Positions 24,701-37,384 of a DNA stretch of 64,000 nt are shown piece after piece; the first letter of the stretch is position 1; each line of letters starts with the position of its first letter. This stretch comes from Typha latifolia (Eukaryota > Streptophyta > Magnoliopsida > Poales > Typhaceae): NCBI GenBank assembly GCA_019914945.1, contig CM034110.1, positions 4,977,808-5,041,807 of the forward strand, given 5' to 3'. A program made the position numbers and the translations under genes. Below the pieces are notes generated by a model, which did no database searches, was not told the origin of the DNA, and saw only the letters and a program-made list of their open reading frames with translations.

Positions 24701-26335
24701 CATTGATATGATGGAATTTTCACAGTTCACAACCTTATGGCTCCTTTCAATGCACTAAGGCAACGGCCGACGAAGACTCTAAAAGGACACTAAAGCAAAA
24801 GGATTTCAGAATCGGGAAGAGAGGGTGAGAGTGACTGAGAATGGGAGGAAAATAATCGATAGATATATAGATGGAAGCCATAGATATATATTCGTGATTC
24901 ATAATTATAAATAAATATTTTACAGACACAATGAGTAAATGTCCGGATGTTGATTATGGTACTAGTTGCTCATAACATTTCTAAAGAATTTTTAATTAGT
25001 CATAATGATTAGTCTCATGACTAAGCATTTGAAAAAAATTCATCTATCTCAAAGCAGTATGAATCGTAAGAATAAATTAGTAGAATATTTTTTTTGTTTA
25101 TCATATATTATACTTTTGATGGGATCTTTTTCTATAGAACGGATTACAACATTTTTTTTTATTGAATATGAAAATCGGCTATAAAGTGGTATACCAATGA
25201 CGTTCTCCCGGGATGATATGACTATGTTCCATGCAAAATTTACAGTAAAGAGTATAATTAATAGAATCAAAAGAAGAAAGGACAATCAAAAGTGGCCAAG
25301 AAAGGGAGAGAACCCAAGCTAAATAACAATTGCCCCAACTATAACTATTATGCCAAGACAATTAACACCTTATTTGACAACTCTTCTGCGAAAAAAGAGT
25401 ATAGAGGAATTGAACTCACACACCTAATTTATTATAATTAAATGTATTTGAAACAATTTAGATTTTGTAATATGTAGAATAATGAAATTTTATTTTGACA
25501 TACAACACTTAAATACTTAAATTGCTGTTCAATATGTATTTCTTTGTATCTAGTAGCGGAGTATTTCGACATATAACATAAATAATTATAGATGTTATAT
25601 TTTGAAATATTTATGTACAAAAACAAAGTATTTTGGCATACAATATATATAATTTTATAATTAATACAATATATATAATTTTATAATTAGTATATTCAAA
25701 TTCCATATATATTGACTCTAGATTTTATGAATACCAACTTCGGATTCCATATTACTAATTCTGGATTCTGTACCAGATAAGTTGGATACATATCTCGACA
25801 CCAGTTTAACATACAAACTCATATGCTAGCAAGTCAAGTACATAACAAAACTTCAGGATAATAAAAGAAAAATATGAAACAATTTTAGACTTGGAATTTT
25901 CTTTGTTGATTCTCCCGATATGAAGTAAAGATATTCCTTATTTTTATTTCAATTGGTATCAGATTATACCTTGGATTCACAATTTTTCACTTTAGTATCT
26001 TCGAAATCCATATAAACTAATTCTGGATTCTATAGAAACCAACTCCAAATTTCGTAATTATGAATTTTAAATTCCATTATTACAACTATGAATTCCTAAA
26101 AACTAACTATGAATTCTAGATATAATAATTCTAAATACACTATGTTATAAATAAAATAACTCATTTAATTGATAAATATAGTGACCAATAACATATTTCA
26201 TAGATATTAACACCAGACTTTATAGTTCATATATTTAGATTCTGTATATACTAACTTAGGATTTTATAGTTACTAAATATGGATTTTGGAGAATTATCAT
26301 AGATTTTGTAATTAGTAACTAAGAATTCCTAAATA
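24701..26335. other. AT-rich intergenic DNA
   Basis: No gene is recognised. The stretch at 25430-26330 is more than 70 percent A+T by eye and has imperfect repeats of the phrases GGATTC(T/C)ATA and CTAATTCTGGATTC. I could not identify an element or terminal repeats. Confidence 0.5.
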
Positions 26336-26815
26336 TATCAAAATGCACAAATATATCTATAGAATCCATAAATAAATAAATAAATATATGGAATCAAAGA
26401 TGAATTTTTATATAAACTAAAGATGAAAATTTACGGAAGCTATAATTATATCTATGGAATTTACAATTATTATCTTAGTTCATCTCTATGATTATATATT
26501 TCACCATCAAAAAGATATATAATTTTTTTCATATATTAGGCATATTTTAAACATTAATAAGATATCTTCATATTTAATAATGTCGATAAAAGAATTAATT
26601 TACTTTGATGGAAAGATTATTTAATAGTAGTATCATATTCATCTAGATGCTCTTTTATTAATTTATAAAATTTTGTCTATACTTTTAACACGATGAATTT
26701 ATGTGTAAAAGACGAGTATTTCTACTTTATAATAAAAAAATATTTTATATTCATCAATTCTTAGCACTTTCTATATAGGAAAACACTATAAGATAATAAC
26801 ATATAGATACAAAGG

Positions 26816-27354
26816 TAGGGGTGAAAACAGATCGGATACGGATCGGATAGTGTTCAACCTATATCCGGATTCATATTTTTAGTCCGGATTCGGATTCGGA
26901 TACGGATATTGGACGGATAGCAAAATTTAAAACCATATCCTAACTAAACGGATACCGATAATTTTCGGATAGAGGATCGGATCTTAAACGGACATTGATT
27001 AAATTTAAAATAATTATAATATTTTATTTATATATAATTAACACAAAATTATTAAGAGTTTTATGATAAATAAAATTTTTGTACGTCAAATTTATAAAAT
27101 TAGAGAAATTAATCTCTATTTACTATTTAAATAAGCAAACTAAAAACTGTAAATCATTTAAAAAATATGCGGATAAATGGATATTTGATATTCGTATCCG
27201 AATCCGAAAAATATATTCGACCCTATTCGAATTTTTTTCAAAAATTCTATCCGTATCCGAATCTGGATCTGAATCGGATGGAAATTTTTTATCCGAATCC
27301 GATCCGATCCGAATCGGGTCGGGTCGGAGTTAATCCGACCCATTTTCACCCCTA
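26816..27354. mobile_element. hAT-type MITE, 539 bp, perfect 8-bp target duplication
   Basis: Inverted ends TAGGGGTGAAAACAGATCGG (left) and TAGGGGTGAAAATGGGTCGG (right, minus strand) are flanked by identical TACAAAGG at 26808-26815 and 27355-27362. Subterminal regions are dense in CGGATACGGAT / ATCCGAATCCG repeats. The exact duplication suggests this is the youngest insertion in the left half. It has no coding capacity. Decayed relatives lie at 33543-33660, 34440-34700 and 35330-35550. Confidence 0.92.
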
Positions 27355-28033
27355 TACAAAGGTGAAAGAGAGAGAATTTGGTGAATACCTTTTCGTTACA
27401 ACCGAAAAAATGAATTACTGGAGAAGAATTAATAAATAATATATATTCATTCTCTACATGCTTATCTCCATACTTATCCCCATTTGTTTTAACACTTTCT
27501 CTTTCTTGATGATTAGAAAATTAGAAAAGACAAGCAACATTTAATGTTATAGGTAATAGTGACTCTCTCCAATAAAATATGTTTACGAGTGTTATACTCA
27601 TTTTCATAGAAAAATTTGGTAACATTATAAAGTAAAAATATAATGGTAAGAGTGCAAAAACGTAAACAGCAATCGTTTATGGTTTATGGTGCAAATCTCC
27701 CCAAAGATAATCTATTTTATTTTAATAATTAGATGAAAATGGAACAAAATTATTATAAATAATTAAATTTGTTTTGGGATTCTATTGGAAGAGAGGAACT
27801 ACTGTTTAACTTTTTCTCGTCATTTGCTTTACCTTTAGCAGTACCAACAAAAATAATGCTCTTCTTCGGTGGAGATGAACAAAGGATAATGTGTGAGAGG
27901 ACTACAATGGAAGTTATTTAGAAGAGATGAGGAAGAGGAGGAGAAAGAAGAAAACTATTTTATGTACTTATTCTAGTACTTATTGCCCCTTTAGAAAAAG
28001 ACACCCACCATTAAATATCATTAAATATAAAGC

Positions 28034-28166
<133 letters not shown>

Positions 28167-28500
28167 CTCTCAAAGGTAAGGGCAATGATACTTTGGTGAG
28201 AAAAGAAAAAGGGTATTGGATACTTTTACAAAGGAAAAGAAGAAAAAAGTGTGCACTTAGTTGAAGTAAGATGAATATATATGCCATCACCTGGGCTTTT
28301 ATGTTCTCTTCTCATAAGAAAAGGTAAGTAAGATGAATTTATATGTTGAAGGACTTTTGTTTGGTTGCTATAAATTAGGGAAAGAAAGTATTTATTTTTC
28401 TTAGAGCTTATCTACTTTTAATATTTGGTTGCTATTTGGTTGCAAGATATAAATTAAAAAACTGACTGACTTATACATTTTCTCTTTTTGACTTTTTTTT

Positions 28501-31300
28501 TCAAGAAAAAAAGAATCGCTTCACTGAACTCAATTTTCTAGCAATTAAATATAGTAAGGTGAAATATCTTGTTATATAAAGCAAATGATGAAGCTAGAAT
28601 TAGGATGAATTTGCTCCACATACACCATTTAGAGCAAAATTTAAATCATCTCTTGTGAATCTTTACTACTAATTAGTTTGAGAAAATTTTAAGTAAGTTT
28701 AATAAACTTGGTTGACCCAAAATCTCAAAGTATTTTTTTTTAAATTTTATTTTTTTGGTTGCTAAAGTTAGCACTTTGACATACTTGGAGCTTTTCCTTT
28801 TAGGCAATTGGCAAGATTTATTAAAAGTGTCGATAGTGTTTTAGATTCTTAGGCTATATTTGTTGGTGACAACTTCTACCTACTGCTCTATTTAAGTAAT
28901 TTGGCGAATCCACCAATGCTTTAATGGTTAAGAATTGTAATAATTTTAGTCACTTTATATTTTCTTTCATCTTTAGTAGAGCTTTTCATGCATAACAATA
29001 ACAATGCAAATCCTTCGAGTTTCTCATCTTTCTTAGTCATGCAAGCAAAGAAGAGCTGAAAGTTGTGTGCCCGACATCATGTCCAAAAGAGAGCTCATTG
29101 TCAAACTACTATCTTTTGTTGGATTGAAGACTAAAATTTGCCCCACATGAAAGACAACTAAAATGAGAAGATTTTATTTTAGAGAAGATCCGTAGATTGT
29201 ATACCAATCGAGCTGTGGGCTAGACCAGACTTTACAGACATGATGAGAAAGCATGTTTGAGAAGATTATAGACAGCGATATTGTTCTGCCCAGTGATTTG
29301 ACTCAATAACTTGTGACTCCAAAATGAGAAAAAGTTGAGATACACAATTTGGCTCAAAAACTTGGTAGCTTAAGCCTTTGGATTGTATTGATGTGTGTGT
29401 GTAGTAATTTCAAAACATTTAGCCCTCGTTCACTTGAGCCTTATTCACTTCAGGAATAATAAAAATTCTTAACCATCGATCACTTGTAGAATTAGGGTGG
29501 AGTAGACATAAATATTCTAATTTTTAATACTAGAAAAAGAGAGCTGATACTAATATAAACTTTTCTAATGTTTAGTTTAATACTAGTATAAGATGTATAA
29601 TAATTACATTTGATGTGATATAAAGTTGATAAAACAATAAAATTATATTGAAAACTAATGATGTTTTAAACCCAATGACGAAAACACTTCTTAATTATAT
29701 ATTAAATAGTAAATAGTATAGAGCCTTTCTACTGTGGACTTCTCTGCATTGTGCCAAGTTATGACCCCGCACTTGAGTATTTTCTTAGCCTCTCCAAGAT
29801 TTTTCATTTCAAATTCTCTATGTAGTTGGCGGTTCAATTTATCAATTGCTTACTACAAGTTCATAAACCTAATCATCAATGGTTTGACAAGTGTTTTAGC
29901 CAATATTGAGGTATGCTATTTTAGAATCCATGTCTTATTTTATGTATTATGGGCATCTATCAGGCCCGATAAACTAGCATTATTACTAATAATTGTTCAA
30001 CAATTTTCCAATATTAACCACTATTACTACTTATTACTATATATATATATATAAACAATGCTAATATTATGTCATATTAGTCTTCCAGTATAACCAAAAG
30101 TCCAATATTTAAAAACGATAGTCATTTTATATGTTCTAATGTATAGTGGCTCTCATTCCCACATATATAGGATATATATTATCTTGTAATGCATAGGAAA
30201 ATAGCTATTGAAGTAGTTTCCCATAAATAAAACATTCTCTGTTTGAAATTATATCAGGCATGGAAATTAATCACCCCTAATCAAATGTAGTAGTTTTAGG
30301 CAGTGAGACATGTATTTGCCACTATTATGCATGGAACAGCCATTACTTCTCTTGGGTCATCCATTGACAAGGGTCACCCAACTTTTACTTGAGCAATGGA
30401 ATATATCATATCAATATGAATAGTAAGTAACCATGTGTTTTGTTTCATTTTGTCACATTGAATATGTGAATTATATGCACTTTATTATAACAAAATATGT
30501 ATTTATTATAATAAATATATGCACTTAGTTTTATATACTAAATTAAAAAAATTAAATACAATTAAATTGCAAAAGCCTCCGGCTCTTTTTAATCTCAACC
30601 ACATTTTCCTTCTGCAATTTTCAGAAATTATCTCCTATCCAGATGGTATAATTGGCTCATCTATGCAAGCACAATATCTATTACATATAGGAGCCTTGAA
30701 ACTGTCAAATTTTACAACCAACTGCAAAGTTTGAAACTATCTTCCTACCCTCATGCAACAAATTAAATATACACATCTTGTAGTTCTAAACAACAAAGAT
30801 AATTGTCTGAATAATGCATACTGCTCTGCAATCATGTTATCCATAAAAAAAACAGGCTTCTCTGACAATAAGTTTTGAATGGAGCTGGTTGCAACCAAGA
30901 TGCTTTTCTACAATTTAACAACCAAATGATAGAATAAACCAAAGTAATTGAACTTGGAAATGTTGAAAATCTTCCGCATACCACCTCTGGACATCTCAAC
31001 ACTCAAGCCTTTCTAAGAAGAAAACATAGATGGACAACATAGTTACAGAATATCCGTGAATGCTCTTCATCTATCCCTACCTGCTATTCACATGTTTGAG
31101 GGATCTAAATCTTAAAGACAACTGGAATTAAAAAATTACTAGCTATGTAATGCATCCTTCTCTAACTTCTCTTTTGCAACAAATGCATAATAATCACTTC
31201 TATGAGCGGAAGAATCACAAGAATAATCATTATGATGCTTAGAACTTTTGTGAAATGGTATTGAATGTTCTGCACCAACAACAACATAAATTGACCAACA
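28501..31300. other. Intergenic DNA between duplication A and the PPR gene
   Basis: No gene is recognised. A remnant with CGTTCACTTGAGCC and CTTCAGGAATAATAAAAATTC near 29420-29475 resembles the ends of the MITE-like block at 55.87 kb. A short (TA)n lies near 30040-30052. The rest is AT-rich with no feature I can support. Confidence 0.5.
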
Positions 31301-31354
31301 AAACATGATGTTGCAAGATGTTATATCTCATGGTTCCTAACATTTGAAGCCTTG

Positions 31355-33394
31355 TCACCAGTAATCTCCGCATGAGCAAACCCCATGGTCAATATGGTGA
31401 AATCTATTAGTGTCCTTAAGAATAATCTCCCTCTCAGTGATGATCGAAATGAGCTTGGCAGCATGATGGCAGTCTCCACACATCCTGAGGTTCATTGTTA
31501 TCCTTATAGGTGTCCCTGGCCTTGTGTTTATAAGAACAAATGCAATAGCCAGCTTTTCACTGTGCACGGAAAGGTGGCCCTCCTTGTCTTCCTCCTCAAC
31601 ATCATGAAGAGCAGTATCAGTAGCAGCAACATAACCCAAATCCTTCATTCTTCCAAATAAAGCATCCAGTTTCTCATATATCTTTTCAGACTGCGGATGC
31701 GATGTGTCACCTACATGAAATGTATGGACCCTATTTCCTAACTTGACATTACTACAACCTGGTACTTTCTTGATGCCTTTGCTCAGCATTACCCTCCTCA
31801 CTGACATGACTTCTCCCCATCTTCCTGCTTTTGCATAAATATTGGATAAAAGAACATAATATCCTGATTGAGTAGGAACCAATTTAAACAAATTATCTGC
31901 AGCAATCAACCCAATTTCCATGTCAGAATGAACCCGACAAGCACCTAGCAGAGCTCCCCAAACTCTCTCATTTGGCTCAATGGGCATCCTTATGATGAAA
32001 TCATAAGCTTCCTCAATGCATCCAGCACGTCCTAAAAGGTCCACCATGCAGGCGTAATGTTCAACTTTTGGATTAATATGATATTTATTGGTCATACAGT
32101 GAAAGTAGTACTTCCCCTCGCTCAAAAGCCCAGCATGGCTGCATGCAGAAAGAACTGAAACAAAGGCTATGGAATCAGGTCGCAGACCTGACTCTTGCAT
32201 CTGCTCAAAGAGTCTAACAGCATCTAGGCCGCACCCATGCATACCATAAGCTGAAATGATTGAGGTCCATGACACAACATCGCGTTCACGCATACCATCA
32301 AAAACTTCTCTTGCGTCCTTCAAGCATCCACAGTTAGCATACATATCCATCACAGCATTCTCAAGCACCATATTTGGGCACATCCTTTTTTTCCTAATAA
32401 GCTCATGAATCTGTTTCCCTAAGTCAAATGCCGAGAGATCCCCACAAGCAGGAAGCACACTGGCAAGTGTCACTACATCAGGTTCCACACCATCCTTCTC
32501 CATATCATTAAACAGCTCAATTGCTTCTGCTGCCATCGAGTTATTTGCATAGATAGCAATCATAGCATTCCAAGAGATCAACCCTTTCTTAGGCATAGCG
32601 TCAAAGACTTTCTTTATAAATGTGATATTTTCAGATGGCGCATTCTCCATGGCCGGCAAAATGCTTGCCATAGTTCCTGCATCAGGCTTTGGTCTCCCAA
32701 CTGTCACCATCTCCTTGCAGACCTCAATCGCACGGTCTAAAAGCCCTCCATGAGCAAACCCAGCAATCATTGCATTCCAGGACACTGAATCCCGATGCGA
32801 CATTTCTCCAAACACCCTGAAAGCATCACCCGAACATGCACACAGAGAATACATTGTAATTAATGTATTACCCACGAAGAGGTTCGAGTCGAGCCCAAGC
32901 TTCCCAACAATAGCGTGAACTTGGCGACCGACAGCGAGGTCTCCAGAGCCAGAGCAGGCCTTGAGAGCGCAAGGATAAGTGTAGTGATCCGGCTTCGCAT
33001 TAATTTGTCCCCGACCCATGTGAGAGAATAGGAGAAGCGCATCTCGGTGGCGGCGGTGGGTGACGTAGCCACGGATCATGACGTTGAAGAATATGGTGGT
33101 CTTGTGGGAAATTTCGTCGAACATTCTGCGGGCGTAGGAGACGTCCCCGCATGCGGCATAAGCACGGATGAGTTTGATTTGGACGGAGGGGTCGGAGATG
33201 AGGTGGGGAAGGGAGAGGAGATGGGAGTGGAGAGATTGGAGATTGGGGAGGGAGGAAGGGGACTGGCATTGGTCTATGAGTTGGAGTACGGGGTGGTCTG
33301 GGATAGAGCGGGGGATGGAATGGAGGAGGGATTTGGAGGGGAATGAAGTGGGTTTCTTGATGGTGAGGAGAAGCGGGAGGGTGGATCTCATCAA
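31355..33394 (-). CDS. PLS-class DYW pentatricopeptide repeat protein (At3g49142-like)
   Basis: One uninterrupted 679-residue frame, without introns as is usual for plant PPR genes. The N-terminus MMRSTLPLLLTIKKPTSFPS is basic and hydroxylated, as in mitochondrial or plastid targeting peptides. PPR motifs run from about residue 70 to 480 (FFNVMIRGYVTHRRHRDALL; SWNAMIAGFAHGGLLDRAIE; SWTSIISAYGMHGCGLDAVR). E and E+ motifs follow (ERVWGALLGACRVHSD; LSNIYAKAGRW), then a full DYW domain with HSEKLA, RMCGDCHHAAKLIS and C-terminal CSCGDYW. HxE and CxxC zinc ligands of the deaminase-like centre are present. DYW-PPR proteins act in C-to-U editing of organellar RNA; the target site here is unknown. The frame and closing residues match the At3g49142 family through most of its length. 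The start was chosen as the first Met of the frame; the next Met is one codon later. Confidence 0.95.
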   Translation of the reverse strand: MMRSTLPLLLTIKKPTSFPSKSLLHSIPRSIPDHPVLQLIDQCQSPSSLPNLQSLHSHLLSLPHLISDPSVQIKLIRAYAACGDVSYARRMFDEISHKTTIFFNVMIRGYVTHRRHRDALLLFSHMGRGQINAKPDHYTYPCALKACSGSGDLAVGRQVHAIVGKLGLDSNLFVGNTLITMYSLCACSGDAFRVFGEMSHRDSVSWNAMIAGFAHGGLLDRAIEVCKEMVTVGRPKPDAGTMASILPAMENAPSENITFIKKVFDAMPKKGLISWNAMIAIYANNSMAAEAIELFNDMEKDGVEPDVVTLASVLPACGDLSAFDLGKQIHELIRKKRMCPNMVLENAVMDMYANCGCLKDAREVFDGMRERDVVSWTSIISAYGMHGCGLDAVRLFEQMQESGLRPDSIAFVSVLSACSHAGLLSEGKYYFHCMTNKYHINPKVEHYACMVDLLGRAGCIEEAYDFIIRMPIEPNERVWGALLGACRVHSDMEIGLIAADNLFKLVPTQSGYYVLLSNIYAKAGRWGEVMSVRRVMLSKGIKKVPGCSNVKLGNRVHTFHVGDTSHPQSEKIYEKLDALFGRMKDLGYVAATDTALHDVEEEDKEGHLSVHSEKLAIAFVLINTRPGTPIRITMNLRMCGDCHHAAKLISIITEREIILKDTNRFHHIDHGVCSCGDYW

Positions 33395-33542
33395 CTTGGT
33401 TGAGCTACAAGAGTTTTCTCCATTGCAACCTGAGATAGTTCAGCATCTCAATATTAGTCTCCAGCTTTTGTTTTCAGACAGCATGGAAATGATGGAATAC
33501 TACTGTACTCAAAGCCACGTCAAAGTTCATGCTTTTGTTAGA

Positions 33543-33665
33543 ATATGAATTTGGATACGGCTATTAGACGGATAACAAAAATTAATATCATATACTAACT
33601 AAAACGTCAGAGGGATACTGATCGAATCATAAACGGATACGGATATAAATTATATCTTCAGTTGG
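33543..33665. repeat. MITE remnant (CGGATACGGAT family)
   Basis: The stretch GGATACGGCTATTAGACGG and later ATAAACGGATACGGATATAAA matches the left subterminal half of the hAT MITE at 26816. Neither an intact end nor a target duplication is visible. Confidence 0.5.
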
Positions 33666-33689
33666 TTCTTAGAAAAGATAGTGAAAGAC

Positions 33690-34032
33690 GTTTTACTAAC
33701 ATAGATTATGAAGTTTTTTTATCAGAGTCAGACATAATATTATCCTAAAAATTCCTGACAATATATGCATGAAAATGTATAATTTGTACTTGAACTCGTC
33801 GGTAGCTTCTTTAGAAAAGCACAGCATAAATCATAATGGTTCTTTGCTATTTCCTGATGATTCCTGATTTTTTTTCTTCTTTCTATTCTTGCATTTAAAA
33901 TTACACAGGAGAATCATATCAGTGTATGTGCAAGGGGTCATCCAGCTTTAACTTCTTTGCTATATGTTTATATATACATATATACAGAGTTCCAAATGCT
34001 TACTTTTTCCCTAAGTTTGTACATGGACTTCT
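33690..34032 (+). repeat. Dispersed repeat, inverted partner of 58727-59075
   Basis: About 340 bases match the minus strand of 58727-59075, including TATCAGAGTCAGACA, TTCCTGACAATATATGCATG, GGTAGCTTCTTT and TACATGGACTTCTTCTC. The two copies are 25 kb apart in opposite orientation. The other copy retains an open frame; this one has stops and small indels. The identity of the repeat is not recognised. Confidence 0.85.
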
Positions 34033-34439
34033 TCTCAATATGCATCGCCTTCTTAGATTTCAAAGCTTTAGATAATCGACCTAGATCCCTGCACAGAATG
34101 AATTACTATAACTACATGCTATCATAGTTAAGAATGTAAGCAACCTCCGGTACTCTTCTTTGAGTAGTGAAGTGCTATTAAAAAAGAAACTAGAGAAAGA
34201 CCTTTATTTGTGATGGATGAATAAATAGATGAAATATCACTAAATATACGAACAAAAACCGGTGAATAGATGGATAGTTGGTTAATTACTCGAGGAGGGA
34301 GGATCGGAGGAGGCGGAGGTTGGTGACGCCGAGATGAAGACGGTGATCGGTGATGGCAAGGAATGAGCTTCGAGATTTGGGAGTGGAGGGAGGAGGTGAC
34401 TAAGGACTATGATTTGAGAGAGATGGAGAGGGTGGGGTT
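34033..34439. other. Spacer with a GC-rich patch
   Basis: Positions 34290-34430 are markedly GC-richer than their surroundings and, on the minus strand, contain a short open stretch (SFLAITDHRLHLGVTNLRLL). It could be a leftover exon or captured fragment. I cannot assign it. Confidence 0.3.
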
Positions 34440-34705
34440 TGGCAGGTTTAAAATTAGAGGATTAGATATTTTATATAAGCGAGTAAACAAATATCCGTTA
34501 TTCGAATCAGTATCCGAAAATATTAATTATATCGTATCTGTATTTAGATCTGGATGTTTTCATAATAGACTATTCGTATTAAGATCCGGACATTTTACTA
34601 CACTCCTATTCGTATTTGTACTCAGATCCAGATCGGATAGGATTTTTTTATCCGAATCGGGTAGCGAGTTGAGTCAAACTTAATCCGACCCATTTTTACC
34701 GATAC
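34440..34705. repeat. MITE remnant, right half (CGGATACGGAT family)
   Basis: Ends with CTTAATCCGACCCATTTTTACCGATA, matching the right end of the MITE at 27354 with the terminal CCCCTA mutated. ATCCGAA-type repeats precede it. It may be the other half of the remnant at 33543, split by the dispersed repeat between them. Confidence 0.6.
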
Positions 34706-35325
34706 CTGCATCTCATCAACATCTTATTCCAATAGCCTCTCTCCTTCCCCTTACTCCATTGCAGCCCATCTCTACTCTCATTGGCCATAAAATATGTTCC
34801 CCCATATGCCTTGTTGCTATTTGGATCTTAGCTTCTTGTATTTTTGTGAGAGTTTTCTTTGTATATTTTAACTAGCTTTGCTGTAAGGTTTGTCTATTGT
34901 TATTTCTTTTGTCTTTCTATTATGTTGGTAATCTTGGATTTTCTAGCCCGAGCTTGATGCTTCCTTCCTTAGGTTTGAGTATGTGATAGGAAGCCTCTCC
35001 TACATATCCTCGCACATTTTCCCTTCCATCAGCTTTTATTACATTTGATTTTAAACCTCATATAATTACAAAGTAGAACAAAATAATTTTAACACTACAG
35101 TCTCCTTTCATATTTGCTTTCAAAAAAATTAGAGTATTATCGACATACTAATGTTTACCACATCACTAGGAATCAAATCTGTCCCTAATCATTCAATTTG
35201 TCCCATCTGCCAAATATGTGATAGCTATGATAATACATGATGATTACATCATCCTAAAATGAGTCTAACCTAAGGGTGAACCTAAAATGAGTCAATTGGT
35301 ATCCTAAAATGAGTCTAACCTAAAA
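34706..35325. other. Intergenic spacer
   Basis: No gene or element is recognised in this AT-rich stretch. Confidence 0.5.
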
Positions 35326-35329
35326 TGAG

Positions 35330-35550
35330 TCTAACATGGATAGTGCTCAACCTATATTCGAATCTATATTTTTAATCTATATACAGATTAAGATACAGCT
35401 TTTGAATTGATAGTAAAATTTAAAACTATATCATAACTAAATAGATATAAATTTGATAATTTTCGAATAGAGGATTAGATCTTAAACAAATGCGAATCGA
35501 ATTTTAAATGAATTATGACCTTTCTTTTGGACACAATTAATATAAAATAT
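35330..35550 (+). repeat. Truncated MITE copy (left half)
   Basis: The region from GATAGTGCTCAACCTATATTC through AATTTAAAACTATATC and TAATTTTCGAATAGAGGAT to TATTAAGAGTTT follows 26850-27062 of the MITE at 26816 phrase by phrase, with many transitions and no terminal GGGGTGAAAA. Confidence 0.75.
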
Positions 35551-35559
35551 TAAGAGTTT

Positions 35560-37204
35560 AGAAAAATGATTTCATGCCATGCTGCTTTGGCCTAGCTATC
35601 AGCTCAGGAGAATTCATGTTGACTAGTGGCGAGAGGATTACTAGTAGATACAATGGCTTGAGATGAGGAGAATCCTTCATGTAAGGGTATCGGCTAAAAT
35701 GATAGACACTTAGGTATGAAAGATAGCTTGGTCTGAGCTTTCTTTTTGCTTGGAGATGGCAGTGACATTTCAATGGAAGGGAGAGATGGAAGTGATGAGC
35801 TCGACTTGGTAGGGCAGTAGATTTTGGAAGCGGGAGTTTTTTGACACAGATTTGAGGTAGGCGTGAGGTGAGGCTTGGGAACATGGGGTATGATTGAGTG
35901 CATGGCGATAGTATCTAGGGTTTGCATGGTTGTGACATCAATGTGGGTGGGACAGTTACTTTAGATTCTATGGGACATATGAGGTGGTATTTTTGGCAAT
36001 AGGCAAAGTAGGTTGTGGATACGACGGTTGCCTTGCGAGAGGAGGAGATTTGATGGAAACTTACATGTCAATTATCTCCACCAATATGCTAAAAGTTTGT
36101 AAGTTTATTGGGATGGGATGGGAGGGATGGAGAGGAACATTAGCCTTAGATTTGCCTAGTCTGAGTCCTATTTCGGCAACTAGAAGCTTAGCTACATGAG
36201 CAATTAATGTCGGGTAGACCATGTGCAACACGTCCTCGCTTGTCACTTCAATAGACTGAGAATGGGGTAACCGTCCCGAGGCTAGAATAGGGTTGGCTCC
36301 CTCAACAACAAGGCAACTGCTCTCCACACAATTTCCACCAACTTCGATCGTTGACTACTGGGGCTAAGCACGACCTTCCCCCCACCGACGGTACAATAGT
36401 TTAGGCTAGCTTAGTGTGGCCTTGAGGTTGAAGAACTTAGATTTCAAGAGAGTTGGTTGTTGGGCATGAAGATGGGAGGAGGGGTAATCCGTTTTGATTG
36501 CATTTCAAGAGATCCCTGGTGCATACACTCCTGCATTTCATGGTCGATGCGACCATAGTATGAGCAATACCTTAGCATTCTCATATACTTCATGAGCACT
36601 TCATGTCTACTACCATTGGATAAGGTAACTATGAGAGATGGAGTAAAAGGTTTCAAAATATTTGGGTTCATTCTGACTCGGATGAATTTGGCCTATTTAA
36701 TAGGTCGATACTTTCCATTGGAACGAACTCACCCACCTTCGCAACTAAGGTAACGATAGTGCTCATAGAGAAATATTCTAAGTGGAGGCTGTGGAATTGA
36801 AACCAAAATTCGACGTTAGGAAAAATTCAAGCTTCCATCAATTTGTTCTAAGGCGAAGTAATTCAAGGAGAATAGATATCTGTTGTAGAGCTAAGGCAAG
36901 CTGTACCACACCTTCATCGGTCGATCTCAAACTTGAATTCCATGAGGAAGGTATTCTTTCCGGTCTCAATGAAAGAGAGATTACCTTTAGGCCTCTAGGC
37001 TTTTATGAGGGCTGCCTTCAAGCGAGAGACATTGGCAGTCTAGTCCGTTATCAATTTTCCTATCAAACATAGGATAGGTTTCCTTGTCGAGATGGTATTT
37101 GCCTCCATCAGTGGGATAGCTTCCTCCATGTTGTCCTCCTTTAGCAAGTTGGCAAACTTCTGCAGGAGCTCGATGTCAGAGTTGTCCATGGGCGATGAGA
37201 GAAG

Positions 37205-37248
<44 letters not shown>

Positions 37249-37380
37249 GAGGTCTTTGAGGAATTGAGAATTGACTTAGGAAAGAGCTTAGAACGGAGTT
37301 GGGAGAGCTTAGAAAGGAGTTGGGAGAGCTTAGAAAGGAGCTGGGGGAGTAGAGATGGGAAAATATCTAGTGAAGAATGT
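35560..37380 (-). pseudogene. LINE-D ORF1 with 5' UTR, truncated
   Basis: On the minus strand a frame starts MDNSDIELLQKFANLLKEDN at 37190, a start seen in plant LINE ORF1 proteins. It continues, with stops and shifts, through ISTRKPILCLIGKLITD, a region corresponding to the DUF4283 core, and a degraded zinc knuckle (RYCSYYGRIDHEMQECMH) near 36535-36590. The 5' leader holds a (GA)n run at 37208-37250 and 22-bp repeats of GAGCTTAGAAAGGAGTTGG at 37275-37345. No ORF2 is found, so the element is cut off on its 3' side. Confidence 0.7.
37208..37250. repeat. (GA)n microsatellite in the LINE-D leader
   Basis: About 17-20 GA units with one interruption (GATAGAGAGAGG). It is followed by three imperfect 22-bp repeats, GAGCTTAGAAMGGAGYTGGG, to about 37345. 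Confidence 0.9.
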
Positions 37381-37384
37381 TAGC

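Noticed and set aside
25179..25361. Hydrophobic frame that might be an organellar membrane protein
   Set aside because: It is too short, and I could match no organellar or nuclear family; it may be chance in AT-rich DNA.
33000..33346. Plus- and minus-strand frames overlapping the start of the PPR gene
   Set aside because: They are alternative-frame shadows of the PPR coding sequence.
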